27,299 nt of DNA from an uncultured Micavibrio sp. GTDB lineage: Bacteria; Pseudomonadota; Alphaproteobacteria; Micavibrionales; UBA1664. The stretch lies in NCBI GenBank assembly GCA_937896295.1, contig CALBME010000195.1, positions 1 through 27,299 of the forward strand, read 5' to 3'. The notes beneath the pieces were generated by a model, which saw nothing but the letters and a program-made list of their open reading frames with translations, did not search any database and was not told the origin of the DNA. Made by a program: the position numbers and the translations under genes. Position 1 is the stretch's first letter. Every line of letters begins with the position of its first letter. Shown here one piece after another: positions 6,434-14,645 of the stretch.

Positions 6434-7585
6434 ATGTCTTTGCCAGCCACAGAACCCCAGTACGATTACTGCGCCGTGCCCCTTGCATCCTATGCCTGCC
6501 GGGCCGACCAGTCCCGGGGCCGCCTGATTGCGGAGGCCGACAGCGCTACACGGTCCGCCTTTCAGCGTGACCGGGACCGTATCATTCATTCCGCCGCGTT
6601 CCGCCGCCTCAAGGGCAAGACGCAGGTGTTCGTCAGCCACGAGGGGGACCGTTACCGCACCCGCCTGACCCACACGATGGAGGTGGCACAGGTGGCCCGT
6701 GACCTGGCCCGCAGCCTGATGCTCAACGAAGACCTGGCCGAGGCGGTGGCCCTGTCCCACGATCTGGGGCACCCGCCCTTTGCCCATATGGGCGAAGACA
6801 AGCTGAAAGAGAAAATGAAGGATTTCGGCGGGTTCGAACATAACGACCAGTCGCTGCGCATCGTCACCGTGCTGGAACAGCGTTACGCCAAGTGGAACGG
6901 CCTGAACCTGAGCTGGGAGACGATCGAGGGCATCGTCAAGCACAACGGCCCCGTCAGCAAACCCGGCTTTACGCTGGCCGATACGCAAAAACACTGGGAC
7001 CTGATGCTGGGGACCTGGCCCAGCCTTGAGGCGCAGGTCGCGGGCATTTCCGACGACATCGCCTATAATAGCCACGACATCGAAGACGGTCTGTTCGAAA
7101 ACCTGTTCACGCTGGATGATATCGCCGCGGCGGTGCCGCTGGTGGCGCGTGTGTGGGATGAAAGCCGCGCCGCATATAAAAACCTGCCCCATCATGTGCG
7201 CGTGCACGAAGTCGTGCGCGAAATTCTGGGGCGTCTGGCGACGGACGTGCTGGAAGAAACGCGCACCCGCATCGCCACGGTGAAGCCGGTCACAGTCGAG
7301 GATGTGCGCGCCTGCGGGCGGCAACTGGTCAGTTTTTCGACCCACATGGCCGAACACGTCAAAGCCATGCGCGCCTTCCTGATGCCGCGCATGTACCACC
7401 ATCAGGTGGTGCGCGACATGCGGGGCCGCGCCGAACGGATTGTCGGCGATCTTTTCGATCACGGCATGGAAATACAGGGGTCCAACGGCTTTACAGGCGC
7501 GCGTAAAGTGGCCGATGATATCGCCGCCATGACCGACCGGATGGCCATGGCAGAACATGAACGCATTTTTGGACTAAAAGTATGA
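6434..7585 (+). CDS. dgt: Deoxyguanosinetriphosphate triphosphohydrolase-like protein (HD domain)
   Basis: The 383-aa protein is a dGTPase-type HD hydrolase: RDRDRIIHSAAFRRLKGKTQ, then GDRYRTRLTHTMEVAQVARDLA (metal-binding His), ALSHDLGHPPFAHMGE (the HD pair), and later GISDDIAYNSHDIEDG (the final Asp). These enzymes convert dNTPs to deoxynucleosides plus triphosphate and so limit the dNTP pool. The stop overlaps the argS start by 4 bp (ATGA), beginning the long + strand operon. Gene pair dgt-argS is common in alphaproteobacteria. The start lacks a Shine-Dalgarno sequence, consistent with a near-leaderless mRNA. Confidence 0.93.
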   Translation: MSLPATEPQYDYCAVPLASYACRADQSRGRLIAEADSATRSAFQRDRDRIIHSAAFRRLKGKTQVFVSHEGDRYRTRLTHTMEVAQVARDLARSLMLNEDLAEAVALSHDLGHPPFAHMGEDKLKEKMKDFGGFEHNDQSLRIVTVLEQRYAKWNGLNLSWETIEGIVKHNGPVSKPGFTLADTQKHWDLMLGTWPSLEAQVAGISDDIAYNSHDIEDGLFENLFTLDDIAAAVPLVARVWDESRAAYKNLPHHVRVHEVVREILGRLATDVLEETRTRIATVKPVTVEDVRACGRQLVSFSTHMAEHVKAMRAFLMPRMYHHQVVRDMRGRAERIVGDLFDHGMEIQGSNGFTGARKVADDIAAMTDRMAMAEHERIFGLKV

Positions 7586-9327
7586 ATATATTCAAAATGA
7601 TACATCAGGATATTCACAAATTGGTTCACAGGGTTTTCCCCAGTGTGACCGAGGCCACGCTGGCCCGCATCAGCGTTGAGCCCCCGCGCGACGCCAGCCA
7701 TGGCGACATGGCGACCAATGCCGCGATGATCCTGTCGAAAGAGGCGGGTAAACCGCCCCGCGCCGTGGCCGAAATGCTGATCGAAGGGCTTAAGGACATT
7801 CCGGGTGTTACTGGCGCCGAAATCGCAGGCCCGGGATTCATCAACATCAGCCTCAAGCCCGAGGCGTTCAAACTGATCGTTCCGCACGTACTGGAAACGG
7901 GCGCCAGACATTTCGGTGACAGCGACCTGGGGCAGAAGGTGCCGGTGAACATCGAATACGTTTCGGCCAACCCGACGGGTCCGCTGACCGTGGGCCACGC
8001 GCGCGGCGCTATTGTCGGTGATGCCACTGCCAACCTGCTGGCCAAGGCCGGCTTTGCCGTGAACCGTGAATATTACATCAATGACTCCGGCAAGCAGGTT
8101 GAGGTGCTGACCGACAGCGTCACCCTTCGCATCCGTGAAGTGCAGGGCGAAAATATCGGTGAAATTCCGGCCGGTTTTTACCCCGGCGAATACCTGAAAG
8201 ACGTTGCGAAAGCCTATGTTGAAAAGAACGGCAACGATATCAGCGACCGTCAGAAAATCCGCGCATTCGCCATCGAATACCTGATCAACGAAATCAAGAT
8301 CGATCTGGCCGAAATGGGCGTGAAACACGACATGTTCGTCTCCGAAGCCAAAATTCTGGGCGACGGTGAGGTGGAATCCGCGCTGCAGGCGCTGACAGAA
8401 CAGGGGCTGATTTATCAGGGTGTGCTGGAACCGCCCAAGGGCAAGGCGCCGGAAGACTGGGAACCGCGTGAACAGACCCTGTTCCGTTCGACCCAGTTTG
8501 GGGATGACGTGGACCGCCCGCTGAAGAAATCGGATGGCAGTTCCACCTATTTCGCCAACGACATCGCGCATTTCTATCACATGTACAAACACGGCTATCA
8601 GCGCCTGACCTGCGTCGTCGGCGCGGATCACGGCGGTTACGTGAAGCGTGCGAAGGCGGCGGTAAAGGCAATGAGCGCGGGCAAGGCCGAACTGCATATG
8701 CCCCTCGTTGCCATCGTTCACGTCACGGAAAACGGTAATCCCGTGCGCATGAGCAAGCGGGCAGGGACATTCATCACCCTGCGCGACATGCTGGAGCGCG
8801 TGGGTGCAGGTGTCATGCGTTTCATTATGCTGACGCGCGAGTCCGGTCAGACGCTGGAATTCGATTACGCCCGCGTCACCGAACAATCCAAGGATAATCC
8901 GTATTTCTATGTCCAGTACGCGCATGCGCGCTGCTGTTCGGTCATGAAACACGCTACCAACATGTTCGGCGCGCTGCCGGATGATGTTCTGGCGCGGACA
9001 AATCTGGCACCCCTTCAGCGGGACGAGGAAATGGCGCTCATCAAACTGATCGCCACATTTCCGCGCGTGGTCGAACAGGCAGCCGCAGCGGAAGAGCCGC
9101 ACCGTATTGCCTATTTCGCCGAAAGCGTGGCCGCCGGTTTTCATGCGTGGTGGAACAAGGGCCGTGATGACGGCACGCTGCGCTTCCTGATTGAAGGGGA
9201 TAAAGACCTGAGCATGGCGCGGATTGCGCTGGTGCGCTCGGTCGCCGTCACCATCGCCGCTGCACTGGGTGTCATCGGTGTCGTGCCGTTGCAGGAACTG
9301 CGTTCTGAAGTCGAGGTTGCCGCCTGA
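7582..9327 (+). CDS. argS: Arginyl-tRNA synthetase
   Basis: The 581-aa protein is a class I aminoacyl-tRNA synthetase charging tRNA-Arg. Visible parts are the N-terminal additional domain with GDMATNAAMILSK, the NPTGPLTVGHARG nucleotide-binding signature near residue 130, a central catalytic domain with VVGADHGGY, the MSKRAGTF (KMSKS-type) loop, and a helical C-terminal anticodon-binding DALR domain ending in LGVIGVVPLQELR. The length is normal for bacterial ArgS. The first His of the HIGH motif is Thr136 here, a variant worth noting. The gene overlaps dgt by 4 bp and the SPOR gene by 1 bp. Confidence 0.95.
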   Translation: MNIFKMIHQDIHKLVHRVFPSVTEATLARISVEPPRDASHGDMATNAAMILSKEAGKPPRAVAEMLIEGLKDIPGVTGAEIAGPGFINISLKPEAFKLIVPHVLETGARHFGDSDLGQKVPVNIEYVSANPTGPLTVGHARGAIVGDATANLLAKAGFAVNREYYINDSGKQVEVLTDSVTLRIREVQGENIGEIPAGFYPGEYLKDVAKAYVEKNGNDISDRQKIRAFAIEYLINEIKIDLAEMGVKHDMFVSEAKILGDGEVESALQALTEQGLIYQGVLEPPKGKAPEDWEPREQTLFRSTQFGDDVDRPLKKSDGSSTYFANDIAHFYHMYKHGYQRLTCVVGADHGGYVKRAKAAVKAMSAGKAELHMPLVAIVHVTENGNPVRMSKRAGTFITLRDMLERVGAGVMRFIMLTRESGQTLEFDYARVTEQSKDNPYFYVQYAHARCCSVMKHATNMFGALPDDVLARTNLAPLQRDEEMALIKLIATFPRVVEQAAAAEEPHRIAYFAESVAAGFHAWWNKGRDDGTLRFLIEGDKDLSMARIALVRSVAVTIAAALGVIGVVPLQELRSEVEVAA

Positions 9328-10415
9328 TGCGTCTGCGCCATGTTCTCGCGCTTGTCTCTATTGTCGCTGTCATTGGCGGCTGCATCTGGTTTTTTGTAAA
9401 CGGAACGTCAGGCGATGCGGTGGGTGCAGGCGGCCTGCCGTTGATCAAGGCTGATACGCGCCCCATCAAGATCGCTCCTGAGGAACCGGGCGGCGAAGTA
9501 TTACCGAATGCCGACAGCACGGTTTTCAGCGCCATGGGCGCCGACACCCTCCACGACCCGTCGATGGAAAACCTGAAAATGCCCAGCACTGCCACCACGG
9601 CGACGGAAAACGTGCCGGATTTCGCAGGTCTGAAAACGGGCTTCGCCCTGCCGGCGGAGCCGCCGAAAAAAACAGAAAACCTGTTCGGCCCCACGCCGTC
9701 CAAAACCACCAGCGACTATGTTTCCGGGCTTGCGCCGGAAGCGCTCGTCACTCCGCAGGCATCGGAACCTGTGGCGGAAGAAGCGCCGGTTGACGTGAAA
9801 AAGACGGAAGCTGCGCCTGCACCGACACCTGCACCAACGCCCGCGCCGGAACCTGAAATCAAAAAGGCTGAAAACACGCCCGTGCCCGCCGCTGTGCCCG
9901 CTGAACCGGTCATCCCGGCTGGCGACGTGAAAGAAGACGTGCTGGAAGATGCATCCAACCCGGCGCAGGCGATGGAGGCACAGGAAAAAGCCATCATCAC
10001 GCCGCCCGTGAAACCGATGGTGCCGTCCAAGCCCGTTGTGCCCGCACAGGCCACGAAAGAAAAATCGCCTGAGCCCGTAAAACCGCAAACCGCCGGGACC
10101 GAAATTCCCGCGCCCATGCCGGTGCAGGATGGAGAAAAAACCGTGGCATCCACATCGGGCAAGCCCGGTTATTACATGCAGCTGGCTTCGACCCCTTCGC
10201 AGATCGAGGCGCCCAAACTCTGGGCGAAACTACAGTCCAGATATCCTGATGCGCTTGGTGGTCTGCGCCCTGTGTACCAGACGGCAACCGTTCCCGGCAA
10301 AGGTGAATATATCCGCGTACAGGCGGGACCGCTGACGCAGGAACAGGCAACCGCGCGTTGCCAGAAACTGCGTGCCGTTGATGCCAAGGGGGGCTGCCTT
10401 GTCCTCAAGCGATAA
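9327..10415 (+). CDS. SPOR-domain protein, membrane anchored
   Basis: The 362-aa protein has one N-terminal membrane anchor (residues about 5-27, ending GGCIWFFVNG), a long Pro/Ala/Glu/Lys-rich linker (about 30-270, including a TPAPTPAPEPE run near 9826-9860) and a C-terminal SPOR domain (about 285-362). The domain shows GYYMQLASTPS, WAKLQSRYPDALGGLRPVYQ, GKGEYIRVQAGPLT and CQKLRAVDAKGGCLVLK. SPOR domains bind glycan strands stripped of stem peptides at the division septum. With nagZ just downstream, a septal wall role is likely. It overlaps argS by 1 bp (TGATG) and nagZ by 17 bp. Confidence 0.88.
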   Translation: MRLRHVLALVSIVAVIGGCIWFFVNGTSGDAVGAGGLPLIKADTRPIKIAPEEPGGEVLPNADSTVFSAMGADTLHDPSMENLKMPSTATTATENVPDFAGLKTGFALPAEPPKKTENLFGPTPSKTTSDYVSGLAPEALVTPQASEPVAEEAPVDVKKTEAAPAPTPAPTPAPEPEIKKAENTPVPAAVPAEPVIPAGDVKEDVLEDASNPAQAMEAQEKAIITPPVKPMVPSKPVVPAQATKEKSPEPVKPQTAGTEIPAPMPVQDGEKTVASTSGKPGYYMQLASTPSQIEAPKLWAKLQSRYPDALGGLRPVYQTATVPGKGEYIRVQAGPLTQEQATARCQKLRAVDAKGGCLVLKR

Positions 10416-11379
10416 TCTGGCGCCAATCATTTTCGGATGCGAAGGGCCGGTCCTGAACGCCGACGAGCGCATGTTCTTTCACGACGTGAAACCGGCGGGC
10501 TTTATCCTGTTTCAGAAAAACACGATCGATCCCGACCAGACCACGCGCCTGTGCGACGATCTGCGCGACGCCGTGGATTGGGAGGCGCCCATCCTGATCG
10601 ATCAGGAGGGCGGGCGCGTCCAGCGTCTGAAACCCCCGCACTGGCCGGCGTTTCCCGCGCCGCGCGGCTTTGGCGATATCTTTCGCGTAAATGAACCCGC
10701 TGCGCTTGCCGCGTGCGAAAACAACACGAAGGGCCTTGCCGATGCGCAGGTGCCGATGGGCATCGACGTCAACTGCATCCCGTGTCTGGACGTTGTACCC
10801 GCTGAAATCGATATCAAGGCCATCGGCGATCGTTGTTTTTCATCAGACCCGGCCATCGTCGCGGCGCTGGGGCTTGCGACCGCGCGCGCGGCCATTGCCG
10901 CTAAGATGACGCCGGTGATGAAGCATATGCCGGGCCATGGCCGTGCCACGGTTGACAGCCATCACGATCTGCCGCGTGTCGGCCATCCGCGCCACGTGCT
11001 GGACGCGGACTGGCAGCCATTCAGGCATCTGGCGCAGAATATTCAGGGCTCGGCCCTGTGGGGCATGACCGCGCACGTGATCTACAGCGCGCTGGACCCC
11101 GATTTTCCCGCAACGCTTTCAAAGACGGTCATCACTGAAGTTATTCGCGGCGCCATCGGTTTCGAAGGCCTGCTGCTGACCGACGACCTGTACATGAACG
11201 CCCTTCAGCCCTGGGGCGATGTGCCGACTCGTGCGGCCCTGAGCGTCGAGGCGGGGAACGATCTGGCCCTGCATTGTCATGGCACGGTCGCCGAAAGAGA
11301 GAATGCAATCAAGGTCTTACCGCCCATGAGGGCAGATACGCGGGCACGGCTTGATAATTGGGCGAGAAATCGCATATAA
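10399..11379 (+). CDS. nagZ: Beta-N-acetylhexosaminidase (NagZ, glycoside hydrolase family 3)
   Basis: About 326 aa. It shows the NagZ landmarks: FGCEGPVLNADER, GFILFQKN, LIDQEGGRVQRL, the KHMPGHGRATVDSHHDLP loop with the catalytic His, and LLTDDLYMNAL with the nucleophile Asp. NagZ removes N-acetylglucosamine from anhydro-muropeptides during cell-wall recycling, in the cytoplasm. The start is uncertain: TTG at 10399 has the only good ribosome site (AAGGGGGG, about 7 nt away). ATG at 10381 and GTG at 10372 are in frame but lack one. It sits in the conserved alphaproteobacterial order SPOR-nagZ-scpA. Confidence 0.9.
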   Translation: MSSSDNLAPIIFGCEGPVLNADERMFFHDVKPAGFILFQKNTIDPDQTTRLCDDLRDAVDWEAPILIDQEGGRVQRLKPPHWPAFPAPRGFGDIFRVNEPAALAACENNTKGLADAQVPMGIDVNCIPCLDVVPAEIDIKAIGDRCFSSDPAIVAALGLATARAAIAAKMTPVMKHMPGHGRATVDSHHDLPRVGHPRHVLDADWQPFRHLAQNIQGSALWGMTAHVIYSALDPDFPATLSKTVITEVIRGAIGFEGLLLTDDLYMNALQPWGDVPTRAALSVEAGNDLALHCHGTVAERENAIKVLPPMRADTRARLDNWARNRI

Positions 11380-11405
11380 AGGCGGCGCATACGAGCGGGA
11401 CCAAA

Positions 11406-11654
11406 ATGGCAACGGCCACATTACCCATCTTCAGTCTAAAGCGGGAATTCAAGGATAACGCCGGCTATCTGCCGCGTTTCCTGCGCGAACCTTTGGTAAA
11501 ACTGGCACGTCGTGAAAACACGATTTCCTTCCCGATGCTGCGCGAACTGATGACCGACTGGTTTAACAAGGTCGGCCCGCGCCTGCGTCTGGCCCGGAAC
11601 TGGTTCCTGCAACAGCGCAACCGTTCCGCCCGCACATTTTCGCCGCCTTTCTAA
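11406..11654 (+). CDS. Small basic protein of unknown function, 82 aa
   Basis: The ORF fills the gap between nagZ and scpA. It starts MATATLPIFSLKREF and is rich in Arg, Leu and aromatic residues, with two likely amphipathic helices (PRFLREPLVKLARRE; MLRELMTDWFNKVGPRLRL) and an Arg-rich end. No signal peptide and no membrane segment are seen, and I recognise no family. A purine-rich GAGCGGGA site precedes the ATG; an in-frame upstream ATG at 11358 would overlap nagZ. The position in a tight operon and the strand agree with a real gene. Basic helices suggest membrane-surface or nucleic-acid contact, but that is speculative. Confidence 0.55.
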   Translation: MATATLPIFSLKREFKDNAGYLPRFLREPLVKLARRENTISFPMLRELMTDWFNKVGPRLRLARNWFLQQRNRSARTFSPPF

Positions 11655-11735
11655 AGGCATTTCACCGTAAGTCCCTGTGAAAAAACCGCGTTTTATTGAT
11701 GACGCCGGACGGGACAGGATGCTAGACATTCCATA

Positions 11736-12602
11736 ATGGAAACCAACGCCGCCATCGCTTTTGAAGAAGACAAACCGCGCGACCCGAATGCGCGCGAACC
11801 CGAAGACGCGCTGGTCGTTTCGGTCGACGGTTATGAAGGCCCTATCGACCTTCTTCTGACCATGGCGCGCGACCAGAAGGTCGATCTGCGGCAGATCTCC
11901 ATCCTCGCCCTGGCCGAGCAGTATCTGAAATTCGTCGAACAGGCGCGCAAGCTGCGCATCGAACTCGCCGCCGATTATCTGGTCATGGCGGCGTGGCTTG
12001 CCTATCTGAAATCGAAACTGCTGTTGCCCAGCCAGCCGGGCGAGGTTGAGGAAGAGCTTTCGGGCGAGGCACTGGCCGAAGCCCTGCAATTCCAGCTGCA
12101 ACGCCTTGAGGCGATGCAGAACATCGCCAAGAAACTGTTTGAACGTCCGCGTCTGGGCCATAACCGCCTGCCGGTCGGGCGCGTTGGCCTGATGACGGTG
12201 GAAGCACCGGTCAAGATCAAGTGGAAGGCCGACCTGTACCAGATGCTCGACGCCTTCGGCGCGATCACCAAGCGCATGAACCCGACCAGCTACGACATCA
12301 AGACATGGCCGCTGATGTCGATGGAAGACGCGTCCAACCGCCTTGCGCTGATGATCGGCTTTCTGCCACCGGGGCAATGGAAATCCCTGTGGCAGGCGCT
12401 GGACCAGTTCACGCCCGATGACTCCGATGCGTCGCTGAACACCAAATCCGCGCTGGCCTCCACGCTGACCGCGGCGCTGGAACTGGTCAAACAGGAAAAA
12501 ATTGACCTGCAACAGGATGGCCTCTACGCGCCCATCTATATCCGCACGCACAGTACCATCCAGAAATCCGACATTGAAAAAGAGCCTGCCAATGACCTCT
12601 GA
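11736..12602 (+). CDS. scpA: Segregation and condensation protein A
   Basis: The 288-aa protein is ScpA, the kleisin of the bacterial SMC-ScpAB condensin. The N-terminal part shows DGYEGPIDLLLTMARDQKVDL and ISILALAEQYLKF, followed by a helical segment (LAADYLVMAAWLAYLKSKLLLP) that contacts the SMC neck. The acidic EVEEELSGEALAEAL region follows. The winged-helix C-terminus that binds the SMC head is less clear. It works with ScpB, encoded immediately after with an 11-bp overlap. The short acidic N-terminal extension (about 25 residues) is usual in alphaproteobacteria. No smc gene is in this window. Confidence 0.93.
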   Translation: METNAAIAFEEDKPRDPNAREPEDALVVSVDGYEGPIDLLLTMARDQKVDLRQISILALAEQYLKFVEQARKLRIELAADYLVMAAWLAYLKSKLLLPSQPGEVEEELSGEALAEALQFQLQRLEAMQNIAKKLFERPRLGHNRLPVGRVGLMTVEAPVKIKWKADLYQMLDAFGAITKRMNPTSYDIKTWPLMSMEDASNRLALMIGFLPPGQWKSLWQALDQFTPDDSDASLNTKSALASTLTAALELVKQEKIDLQQDGLYAPIYIRTHSTIQKSDIEKEPANDL

Positions 12603-13272
12603 CCAACAACCCCAGGACGCTGTCCTGATCCATGATGATACGCGCGACCTGCGCGTTCTCGAAGCCGCGCTGTTCGCCAGCCGCGATCCGATCCCGGCAT
12701 CCAAGCTGCAGGGTTTTGTCGCCCATCTGAACCCGGATGAAGTGCACGCCCTGATCGGCCGCCTGCGCCAGGATTATCAGGGAAGGGGCATTACGCTGGA
12801 GGAAACCGATGTCGGTTTCGCCTTCCGCACCGCGCCCGATCTGTCCGAAAGTCTGGCCGAGCTGCGCGTTGAAGAACGCCGCCTGTCGCGCTCCGCGATG
12901 GAGACACTGGCCGTGATCGCCTATCACCAGCCTATCACCCGTCCCGAAATCGAAGCCATTCGCGGCGTCGCCACATCCAAGGGTACCGTCGATGCGCTAC
13001 TGGAAACGAACTGGATCAAACCGGGCCGCCGCCGCGAGACGCCGGGCCGCCCGTTGACCTGGGTCACGACCCCTGAGTTTCTTGACCATTTCGGCCTTGA
13101 GTCTATAGTCGACCTGCCCGGTCTGGACGACCTGAAGGCCGCGGGCCTTCTCGACCGCCGTCCGGCCGTGGCGGTTACCGCCGACATGTTCAATGAAGAC
13201 GGCGATGACGTCGAGGATGCAGCCGATACGGAAAATACCGCGACCGCAGCGGATGAAGAAGAGGCTGCCTGA
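12592..13272 (+). CDS. scpB: Segregation and condensation protein B
   Basis: The 226-aa protein is ScpB, which dimerises and stabilises ScpA in the SMC condensin complex. It contains two winged-helix repeats: LRVLEAALFASRDPIPASKL to about residue 80, and SRSAMETLAVIAYHQPITRPEIEAIRG to ETPGRPLTWVTTPEFLDHFGL. An acidic tail (DEEEAA) closes it. The frame is open upstream to 12502 inside scpA, but the ATG at 12592, overlapping the scpA stop by 11 bp, gives the normal start. Next downstream is the tat operon. Confidence 0.93.
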   Translation: MTSDQQPQDAVLIHDDTRDLRVLEAALFASRDPIPASKLQGFVAHLNPDEVHALIGRLRQDYQGRGITLEETDVGFAFRTAPDLSESLAELRVEERRLSRSAMETLAVIAYHQPITRPEIEAIRGVATSKGTVDALLETNWIKPGRRRETPGRPLTWVTTPEFLDHFGLESIVDLPGLDDLKAAGLLDRRPAVAVTADMFNEDGDDVEDAADTENTATAADEEEAA

Positions 13273-13328
13273 TTTTAGCCGCATCCATGCGCGATAACCG
13301 CGTCCGGATCTGACATAAGGAATACGTA

Positions 13329-13499
13329 ATGGGTATTAGCATCACGCATATCATTCTGCTGGTCATTGTCGTTCTGGTCGTTTTTGGCGCCGGCAAACTG
13401 CCCAATGTCATGGGCGATCTCGCCAAGGGCGTGAAGAACTTCAAGAAGGGCCTCGCCGAAGACGACGACCAGCCCAAAGACCAAAACAAACCCGCTTAA
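13329..13499 (+). CDS. tatA: Sec-independent protein translocase TatA
   Basis: The 56-aa protein has the TatA build: one membrane helix (MGISITHIILLVIVVLVVFG), a hinge with AGKLPNVMGDLAKGVKNFKKG (amphipathic helix), and a charged tail (AEDDDQPKDQNKPA). TatA forms the pore-like assembly that moves folded proteins across the inner membrane. A TAAGGA ribosome site is about 8 nt upstream of the ATG. It is shorter than most TatA proteins (about 60-90 aa) because the tail is short. tatB starts 17 bp later. Confidence 0.93.
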   Translation: MGISITHIILLVIVVLVVFGAGKLPNVMGDLAKGVKNFKKGLAEDDDQPKDQNKPA

Positions 13500-13516
13500 G
13501 GTCGTAAGGGCGCCTC

Positions 13517-13876
13517 ATGTTCAACATCGGCTGGGGTGAGCTTCTGGTCATCGCGGTCATTGTCTTGTTCGCGTTCGGCCCCGAGGACATTCCCAAGATC
13601 ATGTACAATATCGGCCGCGTCGTCAGACGCTTCCGCTACATGCGCTTTGCCCTGTCGTCCCAGTTCGAGGACTTCATGGAAAAGGCTGAGGCGCAGGGCC
13701 GTGCGCAGGGAACCGTACCCGCCATGCGCGAGGTGATGGCCGATGACGAACGTGACGCCGACGAACACCTGATGACCGCGTTGCCCGATCCACAGGCGCC
13801 GCTGCCCCCGGATCCTGCTGCGCCCGAAGACAAGAAGGAGTCCCATGACGGAACTCATCACACCCCCGCTGTCTGA
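13517..13876 (+). CDS. tatB: Sec-independent protein translocase TatB
   Basis: The 119-aa protein begins MFNIGWGELLVIAVIVLFAFGPEDIPKIMYNIGR, with the TatB membrane helix containing the conserved Glu at residue 8 and the F-G-P motif at the hinge. An amphipathic helix (VVRRFRYMRFALSSQFEDFM) and a Pro/Asp-rich tail follow. TatB forms the receptor complex with TatC for twin-arginine signal peptides. The usual GPKDLP-type motif is GPEDIP here. The 3' end overlaps tatC by 32 bp. Confidence 0.9.
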   Translation: MFNIGWGELLVIAVIVLFAFGPEDIPKIMYNIGRVVRRFRYMRFALSSQFEDFMEKAEAQGRAQGTVPAMREVMADDERDADEHLMTALPDPQAPLPPDPAAPEDKKESHDGTHHTPAV

Positions 13877-14645
13877 CGAAAAGACCCCCGTCATCGATCA
13901 CCTGATCGAACTGCGCCGCCGCCTGATCCAGTGCGTTCTGGTGCTGATGGCGATGACGGCCGTCTGCTACATGCTTCGCGACAACATTCTCGGTATCCTG
14001 ATCCTGCCGCTTGAAAACGCGATGGGCGCTGAGTCCACCCACCGCCTGATTTATACGTCTTTGACCGAGGCGTTTTTCACATCGCTCAAGATTTCGTTTC
14101 TGACGGCCCTGTTTGTCACCCTGCCGTTCATCCTGATGCAGGTATGGAAGTTCGTGGCACCCGGCCTGTACCGGCGCGAGCAGGGGGCGTTGCTGCCCTT
14201 CCTGATTGCCACGCCCGTCCTGTTCACCATTGGTGCATTGTTGGTTTATTTCGCCGTGATGCCGATGGCGTGGAAATTCTTTTTGGGATTCCAGACATCG
14301 GGCGCGGAAACCAATCTACCGATCCAGCTTGAGCCGCGGATCGGCGATTATCTCGACCTTATCCTTGCGCTCATTTATGCCTTCGGCCTGTGCTTTCAGT
14401 TGCCGGTTTTCCTGATGCTGGTGGCGCGGGCCGGTTTCCTGACCGCGCACGACCTGTCCAGCCGGCGCAAATACGCCGTTGTCGGTGTCTTTACCATCGC
14501 GGCCGTGCTGACCCCGCCCGATATCGTCAGCATGATCATGCTGGCCCTGCCGCTGTGGGCGCTTTTTGAAGTATCCATCGTCCTGATCCGGCGCATGGAA
14601 AGCAAACGCGCTGCCCAGACCGAAGCCACCGGTCATGCTGGCTGA
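13845..14645 (+). CDS. tatC: Sec-independent protein translocase TatC
   Basis: The 266-aa protein is a six-helix inner membrane protein with TatC landmarks: VIDHLIELRRRLIQ at the N-terminus, SLTEAFFTSLKISFLTALFVTLPFI, QVWKFVAPGLYRREQG, an FLGF loop, and a late LTPPDIVSMIMLALPLWALFE. TatC recognises the twin-arginine motif. An AAGGAG site 5-6 nt before the ATG lies inside tatB. The gene overlaps zapE by 11 bp. A full tatABC set is therefore present in one block. Confidence 0.94.
   Translation: MTELITPPLSDEKTPVIDHLIELRRRLIQCVLVLMAMTAVCYMLRDNILGILILPLENAMGAESTHRLIYTSLTEAFFTSLKISFLTALFVTLPFILMQVWKFVAPGLYRREQGALLPFLIATPVLFTIGALLVYFAVMPMAWKFFLGFQTSGAETNLPIQLEPRIGDYLDLILALIYAFGLCFQLPVFLMLVARAGFLTAHDLSSRRKYAVVGVFTIAAVLTPPDIVSMIMLALPLWALFEVSIVLIRRMESKRAAQTEATGHAG

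Noticed and set aside
7459..9144. 561-aa minus-strand ORF opposite argS
   Set aside because: Antisense shadow of a clear ArgS in high-GC DNA; the product is His/Phe/Arg-rich with no domains.
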